The position numbers and the translations under genes are program-made. Shown here piece by piece: positions 33,814 to 45,252 of a stretch of DNA of 64,000 bases (position 1 is its first letter; every line of letters starts with the position of its first letter). The stretch is from Bubalus kerabau (lineage: Eukaryota; Chordata; Mammalia; Artiodactyla; Bovidae): NCBI RefSeq assembly GCF_029407905.1, contig NC_073639.1, forward strand, positions 42,053,501 to 42,117,500. The letters run 5' to 3'. The notes beneath the pieces are model-generated. The model was not told where the DNA came from, made no database searches, and saw only the letters and a program-made list of their open reading frames with translations.

Positions 33814-34242
33814 AGTAGGCAAAAGGAGTCCAGAATGGCAGTGACTAAAAGACAAAGAAGGGAAAAGCCCTCAAAAATAGAACAAAGGAAGCCCCGAGGA
33901 CCAGAGTGAGGACCTCTGGTAAAACAAACAGCCCTCCTGGTTAGCCCAATCTACATAGGACAGGCTTAAGGGGAGGAGGAAAAAAAAAAAAAAAAACATG
34001 TATAAAGAGAGGAACCCAAACTGAGCCAGGGGCTTCACTTCTCTTCCTGTCTTTTGGATTGGCCCACCCTCACACCTCAAGGATATATTTTCCTTTGCTT
34101 TCTAAATAAAACTGAGTTGTAACAGAGCTGTAACACTGGTCTGTCCGAGAAAATTACAAGGGGCTATAATACTGGTCCATCCGTTGCTTCAAATTTTTGC
34201 TGTGGCGAGACGAAACTGAGGAAATTATGTACGTCCCTGACA
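33800..34242 (+). mobile_element. 3' LTR of the provirus
   Basis: Begins TGTTAGGTAGTTAAAG and ends CGTCCCTGACA. TATAAA is at 34001-34006 and AATAAA at 34105-34110. Only two 36-bp units (34125-34160, and 34161 onward) instead of three. The end segment GCTGTGGCGAGACGAAACTG, missing in the 5' LTR, is present here and in the solo LTR at 8986. The purine-rich AAGAGGGGGAGG that resembles a polypurine tract lies about 100 bases upstream (near 33688), not next to the LTR. Confidence 0.88.
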
Positions 34243-34305
34243 AATCCATGTCAGAATAAATAAATCAGAATCTCTTGAAATGGTACACAGAAAATTGCAT
34301 TTTTA

Positions 34306-34493
34306 AAGTCTCGTGGTTCAGCTGGTAAAGAATCTGCCTGCAATACAGGAGACTTGGGTTTGATCCCTGGGTTGGGAAGATCCCCTGGACAAGGGAAAAG
34401 CTACACACTCCAGTATTCTGGTCTAGAGAATTCCATGGACTGTACAGTCCATGGAATCGCAAAGAGTTGGACACGACTGAATGACTTTCACAT
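34306..34493 (+). mobile_element. Bov-tA SINE
   Basis: Plus-strand copy: TCGTGGTTCAGCTGGTAAAG, box B-like GGTTTGATCCCTGGG, terminal GTTGGACACGACTGAATGAC. A short deletion lies in the middle of the body. Confidence 0.9.
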
Positions 34494-34499
34494 TTACTA

Positions 34500-35680
34500 G
34501 ATGATGTTAATTTGCAGCCAACTTTGAGATCTGCAGATCTATGGAAGGAAGAGAGAGCAGCCATTGGTAGGATCAAGTGCTGTGTTTTGGGTTGTAAAAA
34601 GTAAACAATACTCATCTGTAGGATCTATTATATTAAATGCAGAGTCTCATGAAGTATATCCACTTGAGACACCATGCAAAACTAAAATCATGCTTTCTGA
34701 CTCAAGTACCCTGAAACTTCATTACCAGGATTATCTCCAAGGAACATACTAGTAGAAACTTACTGATTTTATTTTAAGTTGCTTCTTTGAATGAGCTAGG
34801 GTCTGATTTTAGTTATCTACCTTGTAAATATGAAGGAAATTAATTATTAAGTGTTTTTGTAGGAAGGAGAGTCAAATGTTTTCAATCTGTGGAGAAACAG
34901 CTTCTAAAGACAGAAAGTCATTGAAAACCATTCTTTGGGCATTAAGGTTTGAGAAACATTCAAATTCATAAGAATAAAACTATCCCAAATATCAAGAAAT
35001 TAGTGTTCCCCAAACAATCCCTTAATGTTCACACACATTAGCAGATAAATTATGAATTCAACAGATATTCAAATTCTAGAGAATCAAATTTGTAAGTTTA
35101 CTTTCAGTTCTCAAACATGTGTCTACATGAATAAGCTGTAATTAACACCATCATAGATTTTTAGTTTCAATTTGTGCACTCAGAAGCATTATGTAAATGT
35201 TATACACAGGTAAAACATTTTGTTATAGAGGTGCCATTGGTCTAAATTAGACATAGACTATAAAGTTAGATTTCATGTATGCTGGCCCTGGGTGGAACCT
35301 TTATTGTCCCAAGACTTACATATCTTTTAGCTCTTCTTTTTTCATCCTCTCTCTGTAACTGGCTCCTCAGCTCCATCACAGCTGACACACAGTTAACAGG
35401 GCACAGTCTACATGAAATATCTCCAGCAGCTGCAAGATCTCACTGCATCCTTTGTCATTCATTGCAAATTTCAAGGGAATCTGATTAATACCAATTTTCC
35501 AATCATGGGCCAGGTAGATCAACTAATTTAGTCCAATTATTTATAATCCCTGCTTGAAATGATATAGATCAAAAGTGTTTGAGATGAGAAATTAAATATT
35601 TTAACTTGGCCCTCTCTTGTGTTAAATTTAGTTATCAGATGCAGCCACTTACATGTCTATATTAGATAATTTTATTCTAG
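34500..35680. other. Unassigned DNA
   Basis: About 1.2 kb without a supported feature; the 69-codon frame at 35279-35488 has no motif. Confidence 0.45.
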
Positions 35681-35699
35681 TTTTTTTTTTTTTTTTTAA

Positions 35700-36390
35700 T
35701 AAACAATCTAAGCTTACTCCTAAAGCAACTAGGGAAAGTTGAAAAAACAAAATCCCAAATTAGTAGAAGGAAACAAATTATAAGCATCAGAGCAGAAATA
35801 AATGAAATAGAAACAAAGAAAATAGTAGCAAAAATCAATGAAACTAAAAGCTGGTTCTTTGAGAGGATAAACAAAGTTGAAACATCTATAGCCAGGCTCA
35901 TCAAGAAAGAAGGAGAGGACTCAAATCAATAAAATTAGAAATGAAAAAGGAACAGTGACAACTGACACTGCAGAAATACAAAGGATCATAAGAAATTACT
36001 ACAAGCAACTATATGCCAATAAAATGATCAATCTGGAAGAATTGGACAAGTTCTTAGAATGGTACAAACTTTCAGGACTGAACCAGGAAGGTACAGAAAA
36101 TATGCAAAGACCAGTCACAAGTAATGAAACTAAACCAATACAATATTGTAATTAGCCTCCAATTAAAATAAATAAATTTATATTAAAAAATCTTCCAACA
36201 AAGAAAACTCCAGGGCCAGATGACTTCACAGGTTAACTCTATCAAATGTTTAGAGAAGAGCTAATACCTGTCTTTCTCAAATTCTTCCAAAAATTGCAGA
36301 TAGAGGAACACTCCCAGGCTTATTCTATCAGGCCACCATCACTGTGATACCGAACCAAAGATATCACAAAAAAGGAAAAAAAAATTCCAG
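35700..36390 (+). mobile_element. L1 ORF2 internal fragment
   Basis: Sequence between endonuclease and RT of an L1. The frame 35955-36155 gives TAEIQRIIRNYYKQLYANKM and EELDKFLEWY, typical of that linker, and AACTCCAGGGCCAGATGACT marks the start of the RT region. It has both ends truncated and a T-run in front (35682-35698). A 50-bp foreign L1 3' tail sits inside it (36140-36190). Confidence 0.85.
36140..36190 (+). mobile_element. Very short L1 3'-tail insert
   Basis: CAATACAATATTGTAATTAG and CCTCCAATTAAAATAAATAA belong to the ruminant L1 3' end (the same block is seen at 51685 and 56485). Here they interrupt an L1 ORF2 fragment. Confidence 0.7.
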
Positions 36391-36698
36391 TTTTCACCTG
36401 TTTTGCCAAAAGATTTGTCCTGTTTCCATGTGTCTTTGAATGATGATATTTTCCCACAGCATTTTGTACAACTCTTCATGAAAAAGAAATACTTCCCTCT
36501 CCTTCTTAACTAAGTAATTCCAAATTCTGCTTTTCCCTGAGCATTCATAGCCTCCAAGCTATTCTAAGTAACATTTTTTATCAGTTAATATTTTGGATTA
36601 AAAACTTCCAAAACAAACCTGAATATTGCTTGGCAGATAAGAAATGTATTATGAATATTAGGAACTTATGTGAAATAGAGGCAAATAGAAGACATTCT

Positions 36699-36975
36699 CG
36701 GAGAAGGCAATGGCACCCCACTCCAGTACGCTTGCCTGGAAAATCCCATGGACAGAGGAGCCTGATAGGCTGCAGTCCATGGGGTCACTAAGAGTTGGAC
36801 ACGACTGAGTGACTTCACTTTGACTTTTCACTTTCGTGCATTGGAGGAGGAAATGGCAGCCCACTCCAGTGTTCTTGCCTGGAGAATCCCATGGACAGAG
36901 GAGCCTTGGTGGGCTGCCGTCTTTGGGGTCGCACAGAGTTGGACACGACTGAAGCGACTTAGCAGCAGCAGCAAC
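36699..36975 (+). mobile_element. Bov-A2 SINE with TSD
   Basis: Two Bov-A units. AGAAGACATTCT (36687-36698) and AGAAGGCATTCT (36976-36987) form the TSD with one change. Confidence 0.94.
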
Positions 36976-36989
36976 AGAAGGCATTCTGG

Positions 36990-37421
36990 GGTGCTGATCA
37001 ACAACAGTCTTCAGAGCAGCATTTCTGCTGGGATGAATTAATCTTCTGGATGAATGACTGTATTCATGGGTGAATGGCTCTTCTCAAGACCAGAATAAGT
37101 CTAGTCTTGAACCATCTCTTTAAGATTCTATGTCTGGGGATAATTCATCTGATTGGGAGAGATTAAAATATGTTCCTATGCCCTGGCATTTTGGAAAATG
37201 AAGGCTAGTACCAAAGAGCTTCTAGGAAATCTTTAAGCTTTGCAGAGAAATGGTGAGCATTGGGTCATAATATCTCACAAAAAAAATACACACAATGGGA
37301 TAGGTTTTGGCGTTTGCTTTTATTGTTGCATTTGTTCTCTTAGAAAAGAAATCAGAGTGCTTGTAGGAAGAACAGATGAATGTTGAGGATGGAGGGAAAG
37401 CTGAAACACTAAGGTAATTCA
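36990..37421. other. Unassigned DNA
   Basis: No gene or nameable repeat seen. Confidence 0.4.
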
Positions 37422-37530
37422 TGGGACTTCCCCAATGGCCCAGTGGTTAAGACTCCAAGCTTTCACTGCAGGGGGTGTGGGTTTGGTTCCTGATTAGAAA
37501 ACTAAGATCACATATGCCATGTGGCCAACA
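37422..37530 (+). mobile_element. CHR-2-like tRNA-Glu SINE
   Basis: GGGACTTCCCCAATGGCCCA, then GTGGTTAAGACTCCAAGC and GTGTGGGTTTGGTTCCTGAT. This is the tRNA-Glu SINE type shared by cetartiodactyls and older than Bov-tA. Confidence 0.8.
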
Positions 37531-37584
37531 ATATATTAAGTAGTCCATAACAAAAAAGATGTAGGAAGGATGGTATGATTACCA

Positions 37585-37755
37585 TGAAAACTGGTGCCAG
37601 GGACCAGTTTTGTGGAAGACAATTTTTCCTCAGAACAGGAGACAGGAAGTGATTTGGGGATGCTATAAGATCATTACACTTACTGTGCCCTTTATTTATT
37701 ATTATTACATCAATTCCACCTCAACTCATTAGGCATCAGATCTTGGAGGTTGTGG
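37585..37755 (-). mobile_element. hAT-Charlie (MER1-like) DNA transposon remnant
   Basis: TGGTGCCAGGGACCAGTTTT, then GTGGAAGACAATTTTTCC, then TTAGGCATCAGATCTTGGAG and GTTGTGGACCGCTG. I recognise this order as the non-autonomous MER1 group of mammalian hAT elements. Strand and subfamily are uncertain. Confidence 0.6.
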
Positions 37756-37889
37756 ACCGCTGATAGTGACTCCAAGGTTTGGTTTATTTTTTTTTATTTT
37801 TATTTTTTGACTTAACTACAGACTTTTATTATTATTATTATTATTATTTTGAAATGACAAGTTATTTAATTAGGTTCTTTGCAAGAAGT

Positions 37890-38087
37890 TCAGAATACTA
37901 ATTTGTGAGGATAAATTCCATTTGTGAGAGCAAACACAGAGTGGAGGTAGCCCTGGAACTGAGGGACAGCTTTGATTCTTCACAGAATTTGTGAGTCCAC
38001 AGCTTTCTGATCAACCTTGCGCTGCTCTGTGATCTTGTATTTCTCTCTCTCTGTGTCAAAGATCTCGCCCTCCTGGTGTCTGGGTTT
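37890..38087 (-). pseudogene. RPL6: RPL6 processed pseudogene, 3' fragment
   Basis: RPL6 is a large-subunit ribosomal protein. Read on the minus strand from 38084 it encodes PRHQEGEIFDTEREKYK and on to SVFALTNGIYPHKLVF plus the stop TGA at 37892-37890. This is the last about 65 codons of the protein ending at the normal C-terminus. One in-frame TGA interrupts it after SQIL, where the parent protein has a Pro. A 3' UTR-like stretch and an A-rich region (37797-37855 reversed) follow. No intron trace and a 5' truncation indicate a processed copy. Recognition is from memory of the conserved C-terminus. Confidence 0.9.
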
Positions 38088-38099
38088 AATCTATGATAA

Positions 38100-38822
38100 A
38101 TTTAGGTAATTAGGAGTCAAAAGTTGATTTTTCACCAGTATTCTTTTCCAATACAATTTATTTAATGTGCATATTGTTCAAGCCTGTTTTATCTACACAT
38201 GTATATATAATTATTTTAACCTTCATTTTTATCGTCACTTTCTGAACAAGATTACACTAATGATTACCCAAAGCCAGGCAACATACTGCATAGGCATAGT
38301 CATAGGAATGGAAAATAATTTCAGATTTGTCAATCACTCTCATAACTTACTAATGAAAACATGAGAGGTCTCTGGTTCTCATTTTAAGAAACCCTTTCTA
38401 ATAGATAACCCACGAATATACATCAAATCCAATGTAATTTTCAGTAATATCATTAATACTTCTGGAATTTTCAGATCTAGAAATAATTACCAGAATTGCT
38501 ATTTAAGATTGTATATGAAGCGCCAAGAGATTTTATTTTTTCAGTGTAATTTTCTTGATTTTAAAAATAACACATTGTTATTAGAGAACATTTAACATAT
38601 CTTGAAAGCTGTAAGAGGTATAATCCCACCAAACAGAGCTAATAACTATTAAAGTAATAACACATTTATGTACTTAGCATCCCTATTTCACTTATATGTT
38701 TCTGTCTCTCTATGCAGTTTAAAGTTGATGCCTTATATGATGGTTTTCTCTTAATATTGTGTCATATGTATTTATCTTTACCATAAAAATTTGTTTTCAA
38801 GCTTCAGTCATCCCCTCATTCA
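38100..38822. other. Unassigned DNA
   Basis: No gene or nameable repeat seen. Confidence 0.45.
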
Positions 38823-40917
38823 CTTCAGTCAGTTCAGTCACTCAGTCGTGTCGGACTCTCTGTGACTCCATGAATTGCAGCACAAAAGTCCTCCCTGTCC
38901 ATCACCAACTCCGGGAATTGACTCAAACTCATGTCCATGGAATTGCTGATGCCATCCAGCCATCTCATCCTTTGCTGTCTCCTTCTCCTCCTACCCCCAA
39001 TCCCTCTCAGCATCAGTCTTTTCCAATGAGTCAACTCTTCGCATCAGGTGGCCAAAGTACTGGAGTTTCAGCCTCAGCATCAGTCCTTCCAATGAACACC
39101 CAGGACTGATCTCCTTTTGGATGAACTGGTTGGATCTCCTGGCAGTCCAAGGGACTCTCAAGAGTCATCCAACACCACAGTTCAAAAGCATCAATTCTTT
39201 GGCGCTCAGCTTTCTTCACAGTCCAACTCTCACATCCATATATGACCACTGGAAAAACCATAGCCTTCACGAGACAGAATTTTGTTGGCAAAGTAATGCC
39301 TCTGCTTTTGAATATGCTATCTAGGTTGGTCATAACTTTCCTTCCAAGGAGGAAGCATCTTTTAATTTCATGGCTGCAATCACCATCTACAGTGATTTTG
39401 GAGCCCCAAAATAAAGTCTGACACTGTTTCCACTGTTTCCCCATCTATTTCCCATGAAGTGATGGGATCAGATGCCATGATCTTCGTTTTCTGAATGTTG
39501 AGCTTTAAGCCAACATTTTCACTCTCCTCTTTCACTTTCATCAAGAGACTTTTTATTCCTTCTTCACTTTCTTGCCATAAGGGTGGTGTCATCTGCATAT
39601 CTGAGGTTATTGATGTTTCTCCTGGCAATCTTGATTCCAGCTTGTGCCTCTTCCAGTGTACTCTGCATATAAGTTAAATAAGCAGGGTGACAATCTACAG
39701 CCTTGATGTACTCCTTTTCCTATTTGGAACCAGTCTGTTGTTCCATGTCCAGTTCTAACTGTTGCTTCCTGACCTGCATAGAGGTTTCTCAAGAGGCAGG
39801 TCAGATGTTCTGGTATTCCCATCTCTTGAAGAATTTTCCTTTTTTTTTTTTTTTTCTTTGATCCACATAGTCAAAGGCTTTGGCATAGTCAATAAAGCAG
39901 AAATAGATGTTATTTTTTTCTGGAACTCTCTGGCTTTTTCAATGATCCAGTGGATGTTGGCAATTTGATCTCTGGTTCCTCTGCCTTTTCTAAAACCAGT
40001 TTGAACATCTGGAAGTTCACAGTTCATGTATTGCTGAAGCCTGGCTAGGAGAATTTTGAGCATTATTTTACTAGTGTGTGAGATGAGTGCAATCCTGCGG
40101 TAGTTTGAGCATTCTTTGGTATTGCCTTTCTTTGGGATTGGAATGAAAACTGACCTTACCCAGTCCTGTGGCCACTGTTGAGTTTTCCAGGTTGTTGGCA
40201 TATTGAGTGCAACATTTTCACAGTATCATCTTTTAGGATTTGAAATAGCTCCACTGGAATTCCGTCACCTCCACTAGCTTTGTTCGTAGTAATACATCCT
40301 AAGGCCCACTTCACTTCACATTCCAGGATGTCTGGCTCTAGGTGAGTGATCACACCATCGTGGTTATCTGGGTCATGAACCTCTTTTTTGTACAGTTCTT
40401 CTGTGTAGTCTTGCCACGTCTTCTTAATATCTTCTGCTTCTGTTAGGTCCATACCATTTGTGTCCTTTATCAAGCCCATCTTTGCATGAATTGTTCTCTT
40501 GGTATCTTTAATTTTCTTGAAGAGATCTCTAGTCTTTCCCACTCTGTTGTTTTCCTCTATTTCTTTGTATTGATTGCTGAGGAAGGCTTGCTTATCTCTC
40601 CTTGCTATTCTTTGGAACTCTGCATTCAGATGCTTATATTTTTCCTTTTCTCCTTTGCTTTTCACTTCTCTTCTTTTCACAGCTATTTGTAAGGCCTCCT
40701 TAGACAGCCATTTTGTTTTTTTGCATTTCTTTTCCATGGCGATGGTCTTGATCCCTGTCATGAACCTCCGTCCATAGTTCATCAGTCACTCTACCTATCA
40801 GATCTAGTCCCTTAAATATATTTCTCACTTCCACTGTATAATCATAAGGGATTTGATAGGTCATATCTGAATGGTCTAATGGTTTTCCCTACTTTCTTCA
40901 ATTTAAGTCTGAATTAG
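38823..40917 (-). mobile_element. BovB LINE, 2.1-kb truncated copy
   Basis: From the reversed tail (TTCAGTCAGTTCAGTCACTC) through RT to the last part of the endonuclease region (TGTATAATCATAAGGGATTT). The YADD codons are intact (reverse of 39590-39601) and the linker frame 40782-40156 is open for 208 codons. An 18-T run with a break (39839-39856) replaces bases within the RT. Endonuclease catalytic region missing. Confidence 0.94.
39755..40782 (-). pseudogene. BovB linker and RT N-terminal remnant
   Basis: The minus-strand frame 40782-40156 covers the linker before the RT (ELYKKEVHDPDNHDGV, then WALGCITTNKASGGDGI). The overlapping frame 40201-39755 holds the first RT motifs (FIPIPKKGNTKECSNYRRIA, then GFRKGRGTRDQIANIHW). 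Motif A is wrecked at the T-run. Decayed coding part of the LINE, not a host gene. Confidence 0.85.
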
Positions 40918-40964
40918 TCTTTTGAGATAAATTCTATTTATATATTTTAAAGTTATTTATTTGG

Positions 40965-41085
40965 CTATACCCAGTCTTAGTTTTACATGTGGGATTCATT
41001 TCTTTCCACCAAGGACTGAACCTGGCCATCTCCATTAAGAGCATGGAGTCTTAACCATTGGATCACCAAGGAAGTAACTGAATCA
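40965..41085 (-). mobile_element. CHR-2-like SINE, old
   Basis: Reverse-strand, diverged: ACCAAGGACTGAACCTGGCC, then AGAGCATGGAGTCTTAACCA and TTGGATCACCAAGGAAGT. Confidence 0.6.
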
Positions 41086-42490
41086 ACTCTAAATTTTTTC
41101 AAAAGGGATTGTTTGGTTCAATTTCTGATGATCAAATTATCTTAATTAGTAACTGTATTTGCATATATGTTTGTATGGGAAGTCAAGTTCATCCAAGCTA
41201 AGGGGCACAGAATGATAGTAAGACTAAAGTAAAGCAAAACATTTTCCAAATAATGAAAACACCACATCATTCTAAATAAGATTCCATATATTATTTAAAG
41301 AATGAATACAACATAGGGGCACAGGCAGCCAATCTAAATTTTCACGATAAACTATAAACTCCTTTTCATTTTCTTGATTTTTCAAATAAATGAAAATGCC
41401 CAAAAGACTTACACATGGTGAAAATCTTAAAAAATATATTTTTTCTACATGAAAGAGTAAATAAATTGATTATAGACAAACACAGAACATGCTAGTATAT
41501 AAAATCAAAATATATGTTCCTATTTTATTTACTGAAATGACATGCCAAAATTTTTGCTTGGTATTTCAATATTGTCTAATTTTATACAAAAATCAAATCT
41601 GGAGGAGTAAGAATGAGGTAAACTCACTACCTCTCTGCTATGATATTGTATAATTATGAATCATCACAGCTTGCATAAGGCCTTGTGATTGCTTATGTAT
41701 AAAATGTGAACTTTATTTTTAAAATTCGGGGTTACTGGATTTCAAGAGATGTGACAGTCTCACCAGCTTGACTCCTTTGAATATTTGTTTAACAATTTGT
41801 ATTCACTTATTTCATCAATAATAACAAGCAAATACATCAAAGATACTAATTACTTCTGAACTATAGAGATAAACAAGGTGATTAATCTTTTCTGAACTTC
41901 CACAACTAAAGGAAGAGAAGACTAGTTAACAGTTGCTTGCAATTCAGTGAGTGCAATAGCATTTAATATAATAAGAAAAGCAGAAATGTGCAGGAACAGT
42001 TCATCTTTGAAGGAAGTTCAGAGATGCCTGAGCCTCATATAGTTAAGAGTCAGTAGGAGTCAGTCAGGTGATGAATTGGGATTGGAGGTGGAGGAGTGGA
42101 GGATAAGCACTCCTGGCAGAATACAAAGTTTGTAGAGAGGCATGAAAGCAAGCCATGCCCTGTAATATATGAGCATTTGCAAATAGTTTAGTAAGTTTCT
42201 TATTGAGATATAATTGGACCGGGGCTAGGTCATAAACCAACTTGAATGTAATAGTTTGGAATTTGATTCTGAAAGATATAAGGAATTGTGGATAGTTGGA
42301 AAGGGATCAGCATCATAAGTTTTTAACTAAATCATTGCTTGCATTGTGGAGGCAGAATAAAGTGTAGGAAGAATCAGAACACGTCATTATTCATTGCACC
42401 GGTACTGAAAAGAGGTCATGAGGACCTGAGTTATATAAAACAGACAAGCAGATAAAGATGTGAAAAATACTTAAAAGCATAACTGGGACT
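41086..42490. other. Unassigned DNA
   Basis: About 1.4 kb with no coding frame. 41950-42420 has the look of an ancient mammalian interspersed repeat, but I cannot name it. Confidence 0.4.
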
Positions 42491-42491
42491 C

Positions 42492-42815
42492 TATGGTATT
42501 ATAGTGGATAAAAGTCTGCCTACCAATGCAGGGGACACAGGCTTTGTCCCTTGTCTGGGAAGATCTCATATGTGTGAAGCAACTAAGCCCAAGCGCTACA
42601 ACTACAAACCCCTCACTTTAGAGCCTGTGATCTGCAACTACTGAGTTCACCTGCTGCCACTGCTGAAGCCCACGTGCCTACAGCCTGTGCTCTACTACAA
42701 GAGAAGGCATCGCAATGAGAAGCTCAGAACACCACAATGAAGCAACGAAGAATAGCCTCCACTTGCTACAACCAGAGAAAGCCCGAGCAGCAACGAAGCC
42801 AGTGAAACCAAAAAA
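42492..42815 (+). mobile_element. CHR-1-like SINE, full length
   Basis: tRNA-like start, then GAAGCAACTAAGCCCAAGCG, CTACTACAAGAGAAGGCATC, GCAATGAGAAGCTCAGAACA and AACCAGAGAAAGCCCGAGCA, with an A-rich tail. Confidence 0.88.
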
Positions 42816-42934
42816 AATTTTCTTTTTTAAAAAAATTAATCTATATAACTAAACTAACAGTAAATTAGAGAGGATTTCTCTTTCTAGCATTTCCAGTTGA
42901 ATGATTACATAAATCATATGTGAAAATTCCCTGT

Positions 42935-43290
42935 CAGACCATCAAGGCTGCTGTAACAGAAATATCATAGACTGAGTGGCTTCAACAGCAAACTTTTATT
43001 TGTCACAGTTCTGGAGGATGGGAAGTCCAAGATCAAAAATCTGGCAGACCTAATAAATGCCATTTTCCTGATTCATAGACAGTCATCATCTCACTGTGTC
43101 TTGTGTAACAGAAGTCGCAAGGGAGCCCTCTGGGGCTCTCTTTTATAAGTGCCACTAACCTAGTTCATGAGGGCTCCATCCTCAAAAGCCAAGGGCTCCA
43201 CTTCCAAATATCATCACGTTGGGTGAGGCTTTAACATAAGAGTTTGGAGAGGACATACACAAATTCAATTCATAGCAACCTCTTTTGTTC
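42935..43290 (-). mobile_element. ERVL-MaLR type LTR
   Basis: On the plus strand AGGCTGCTGTAACAGAAATA, TCACAGTTCTGGAGGATGGG, CATGAGGGCTCCATCCTC and CACTTCCAAATATCATCACG appear in the order of a reversed MaLR LTR (MST/MLT1 kind). Confidence 0.75.
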
Positions 43291-43299
43291 TTTAGAGTC

Positions 43300-44639
43300 A
43301 TTCATTTGGGTTTTATGTGTGTGTTTATTAATTGACTTTCCTCACAATTAGATGTATTTGTTGCTCCATATGTTGAAGCACCTGTTAAATGGTGCAAAGT
43401 TTTTTGTTTTTGTTTTTGAGTAAAATTCTGCTTCATTTATGATGGATTGTCTAGATAATGAAAAGGGAATTAAAAGTGGCTCACTCCTGAGTAAAGCTAA
43501 TTTCCACTAATGGACTCTCTACTAAAATGGTCCAAACTTTTTCAGAACTGCTCTCAGTATGAATTTTTTCCTTTTCTTTTTTTTCATTTTCTCCATCCTT
43601 GTATAGGTATCAGATCTACATCATAGTCTGGAGTTTCTCCCTGCCTACTCAAATACTTTCCTTCTTTTTCATTCACAAGCACTTCCCCTATTAATCACTT
43701 GCATGTCTAATCCCATTCACCATCTACTGTGAGAGCCAAAACATACTACACAGAGGGTATCAGAAGAGCCCTAGAAAGCAGTTGTTAGGTAGGTTTAGGG
43801 ACTGGCTTATTCACCAATGGGTATAAGATCTGAGGGGTTAGCAGGGCATAGATGTTGGAACAAAATGGCAAAGTTCTTGCTAAAGAGGTCACCTGCAATA
43901 ACCTGGGAAAGTGTTCTGGAAAAATAACTTTACTAATATGAAAGTTTAAATATTTCAGTCATATGGGAAGAGTAGTGCCTACAATGGCAGTAGAATGGAC
44001 TGATTGTTACTAATTTGCATCAATGTCTTACAGGGAATAGAGTGAAACTGGGGGAAAAAAAAATTAAAACCTAAGTTCAGAAGTTAAAGAGATTATCTTG
44101 TATTAAAAAATAAAAACAAAACACATTTATCTCCTTTACTGGGAAAGAGGTCACAGCTAAAGAGCAAATTCAGGATTTGATAGGATCTTGGAATTCCAAA
44201 GACATGTAAATACTAAGCCAAGGCACATGCCCTGGTTGGAGTAACCTCTAAGTTGGGTCCTTGATGCAAAAATATAAAGTACATAGTACAAAAGGACAAG
44301 GGGAAATCTCTGAAACTGCCTTCTACTTGGTCAAGGATAGTAAATAAAAAATTATATTGCCTTCTGGGACAGGAATGTGATTAGTGCCATCTTTATAAGG
44401 CTAAATGATGCAGGCATGGTGGCTCCTATCATTTTATTTAATTCTGCAATTTGGTCCTTTAAGTAGAGGATGAATTTATGTAATTTCTGTAGGCTACTGT
44501 CAGCTCATGCAGTAGTAGCTGCAATTAGAGCTGCTGTACTGAATGTGATATCACTGCTAGAGTTGATTAAAAAGACTTTACATGCATGACACACAGGCAC
44601 TGGTTTCCAAAAGCATTATTTTATATAATAATTAGAAAA
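43300..44639. other. Unassigned DNA
   Basis: About 1.3 kb with no supported feature. Confidence 0.4.
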
Positions 44640-45252
44640 GAGAGTAAAAAGCAGTTCATTCTATAGTCTGAAGACAGGGAGCATGATTTCTCCAGCTTTG
44701 CTCGTCTTTCTCAAGATTATTTTGTTTATTCTGAGTCTTTGGTATAGCATTACTATTTTAAAATGCTTTATTCTAGTTCTGTGAAAAATACTCTTAGCAT
44801 TTTGATAAGAATTGCATTGAATCTGTAGACTGCCTTGGGAAGTGTGGTCATTTCAACAATGTTATTTTTTCCAATCAAAGAACACAGTGTATCTTATCTG
44901 TTTTCATTATCCTCAATTTCTTTAATCAGTATATTAGAGTTTTCCAAGCACTGATCTTTTACCATCTAGGTAAGTTTATTCCTAGATATTTTATCACCTT
45001 TTCAATGATATTAAATAGGCTTGTTCCCTTAATTTCTTTCAGATACAGAAGACAAACTAGTGGTTACCAGCAGGGGGAAGGATGAGAGGAGGGGCAAGGT
45101 AGAGATAGAGTATTAAGAGTTACAAATTATTATATATAAAATAAGCTAATAGATTATATTGTACAGTACAGAGAATATAGCCAATATTTTATAATAACTA
45201 TAAATAAAGTATGATTTTTAAAAAATTGTGAATCACTATGTTGTATACCTGC
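44640..45252. mobile_element. Old L1 with inverted 5' part; tail resumes at 47138
   Basis: 44650 to about 45045 is antisense L1 ORF2 (TTGCATTGAATCTGTAGACT, then CTTGGGAAGTGTGGTCATTT). About 45050-45252 is the sense 3' UTR of an older L1 (AACTAGTGGTTACCAGCAGG, then AGAATATAGCCAATATTTTA). The 3' end TGTATCAACTCCTCGTCATT plus A-tract follows at 47138-47178, beyond an inserted BovB. Confidence 0.7.

Larger units (their letters stand above)
24595..34242 (+). mobile_element. Class I endogenous retrovirus, LTR to LTR
   Basis: 9.65-kb provirus: LTR, tRNA-His-type primer site, 2.3-kb leader, gag, pro, pol (RT, RNase H, integrase), env stump, LTR. A BovB insert lies in env. The zinc-knuckle type, DTG protease, GPY/F-ending integrase and envelope motifs are those of gamma-like class I elements; the primer site type is shared with HERV-H/F-like groups. 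Flanks AACC (24591-24594) and AATC (34243-34246) may be a mutated 4-bp TSD. The two LTRs differ at very roughly 15-20% of positions by eye, so the insertion is old. All genes carry stops, frameshifts or deletions. Confidence 0.9.

Noticed and set aside
41950..42420. Named ancient mammalian repeat
   Set aside because: The texture suggests an old interspersed repeat, but I could not match it to one family with confidence.
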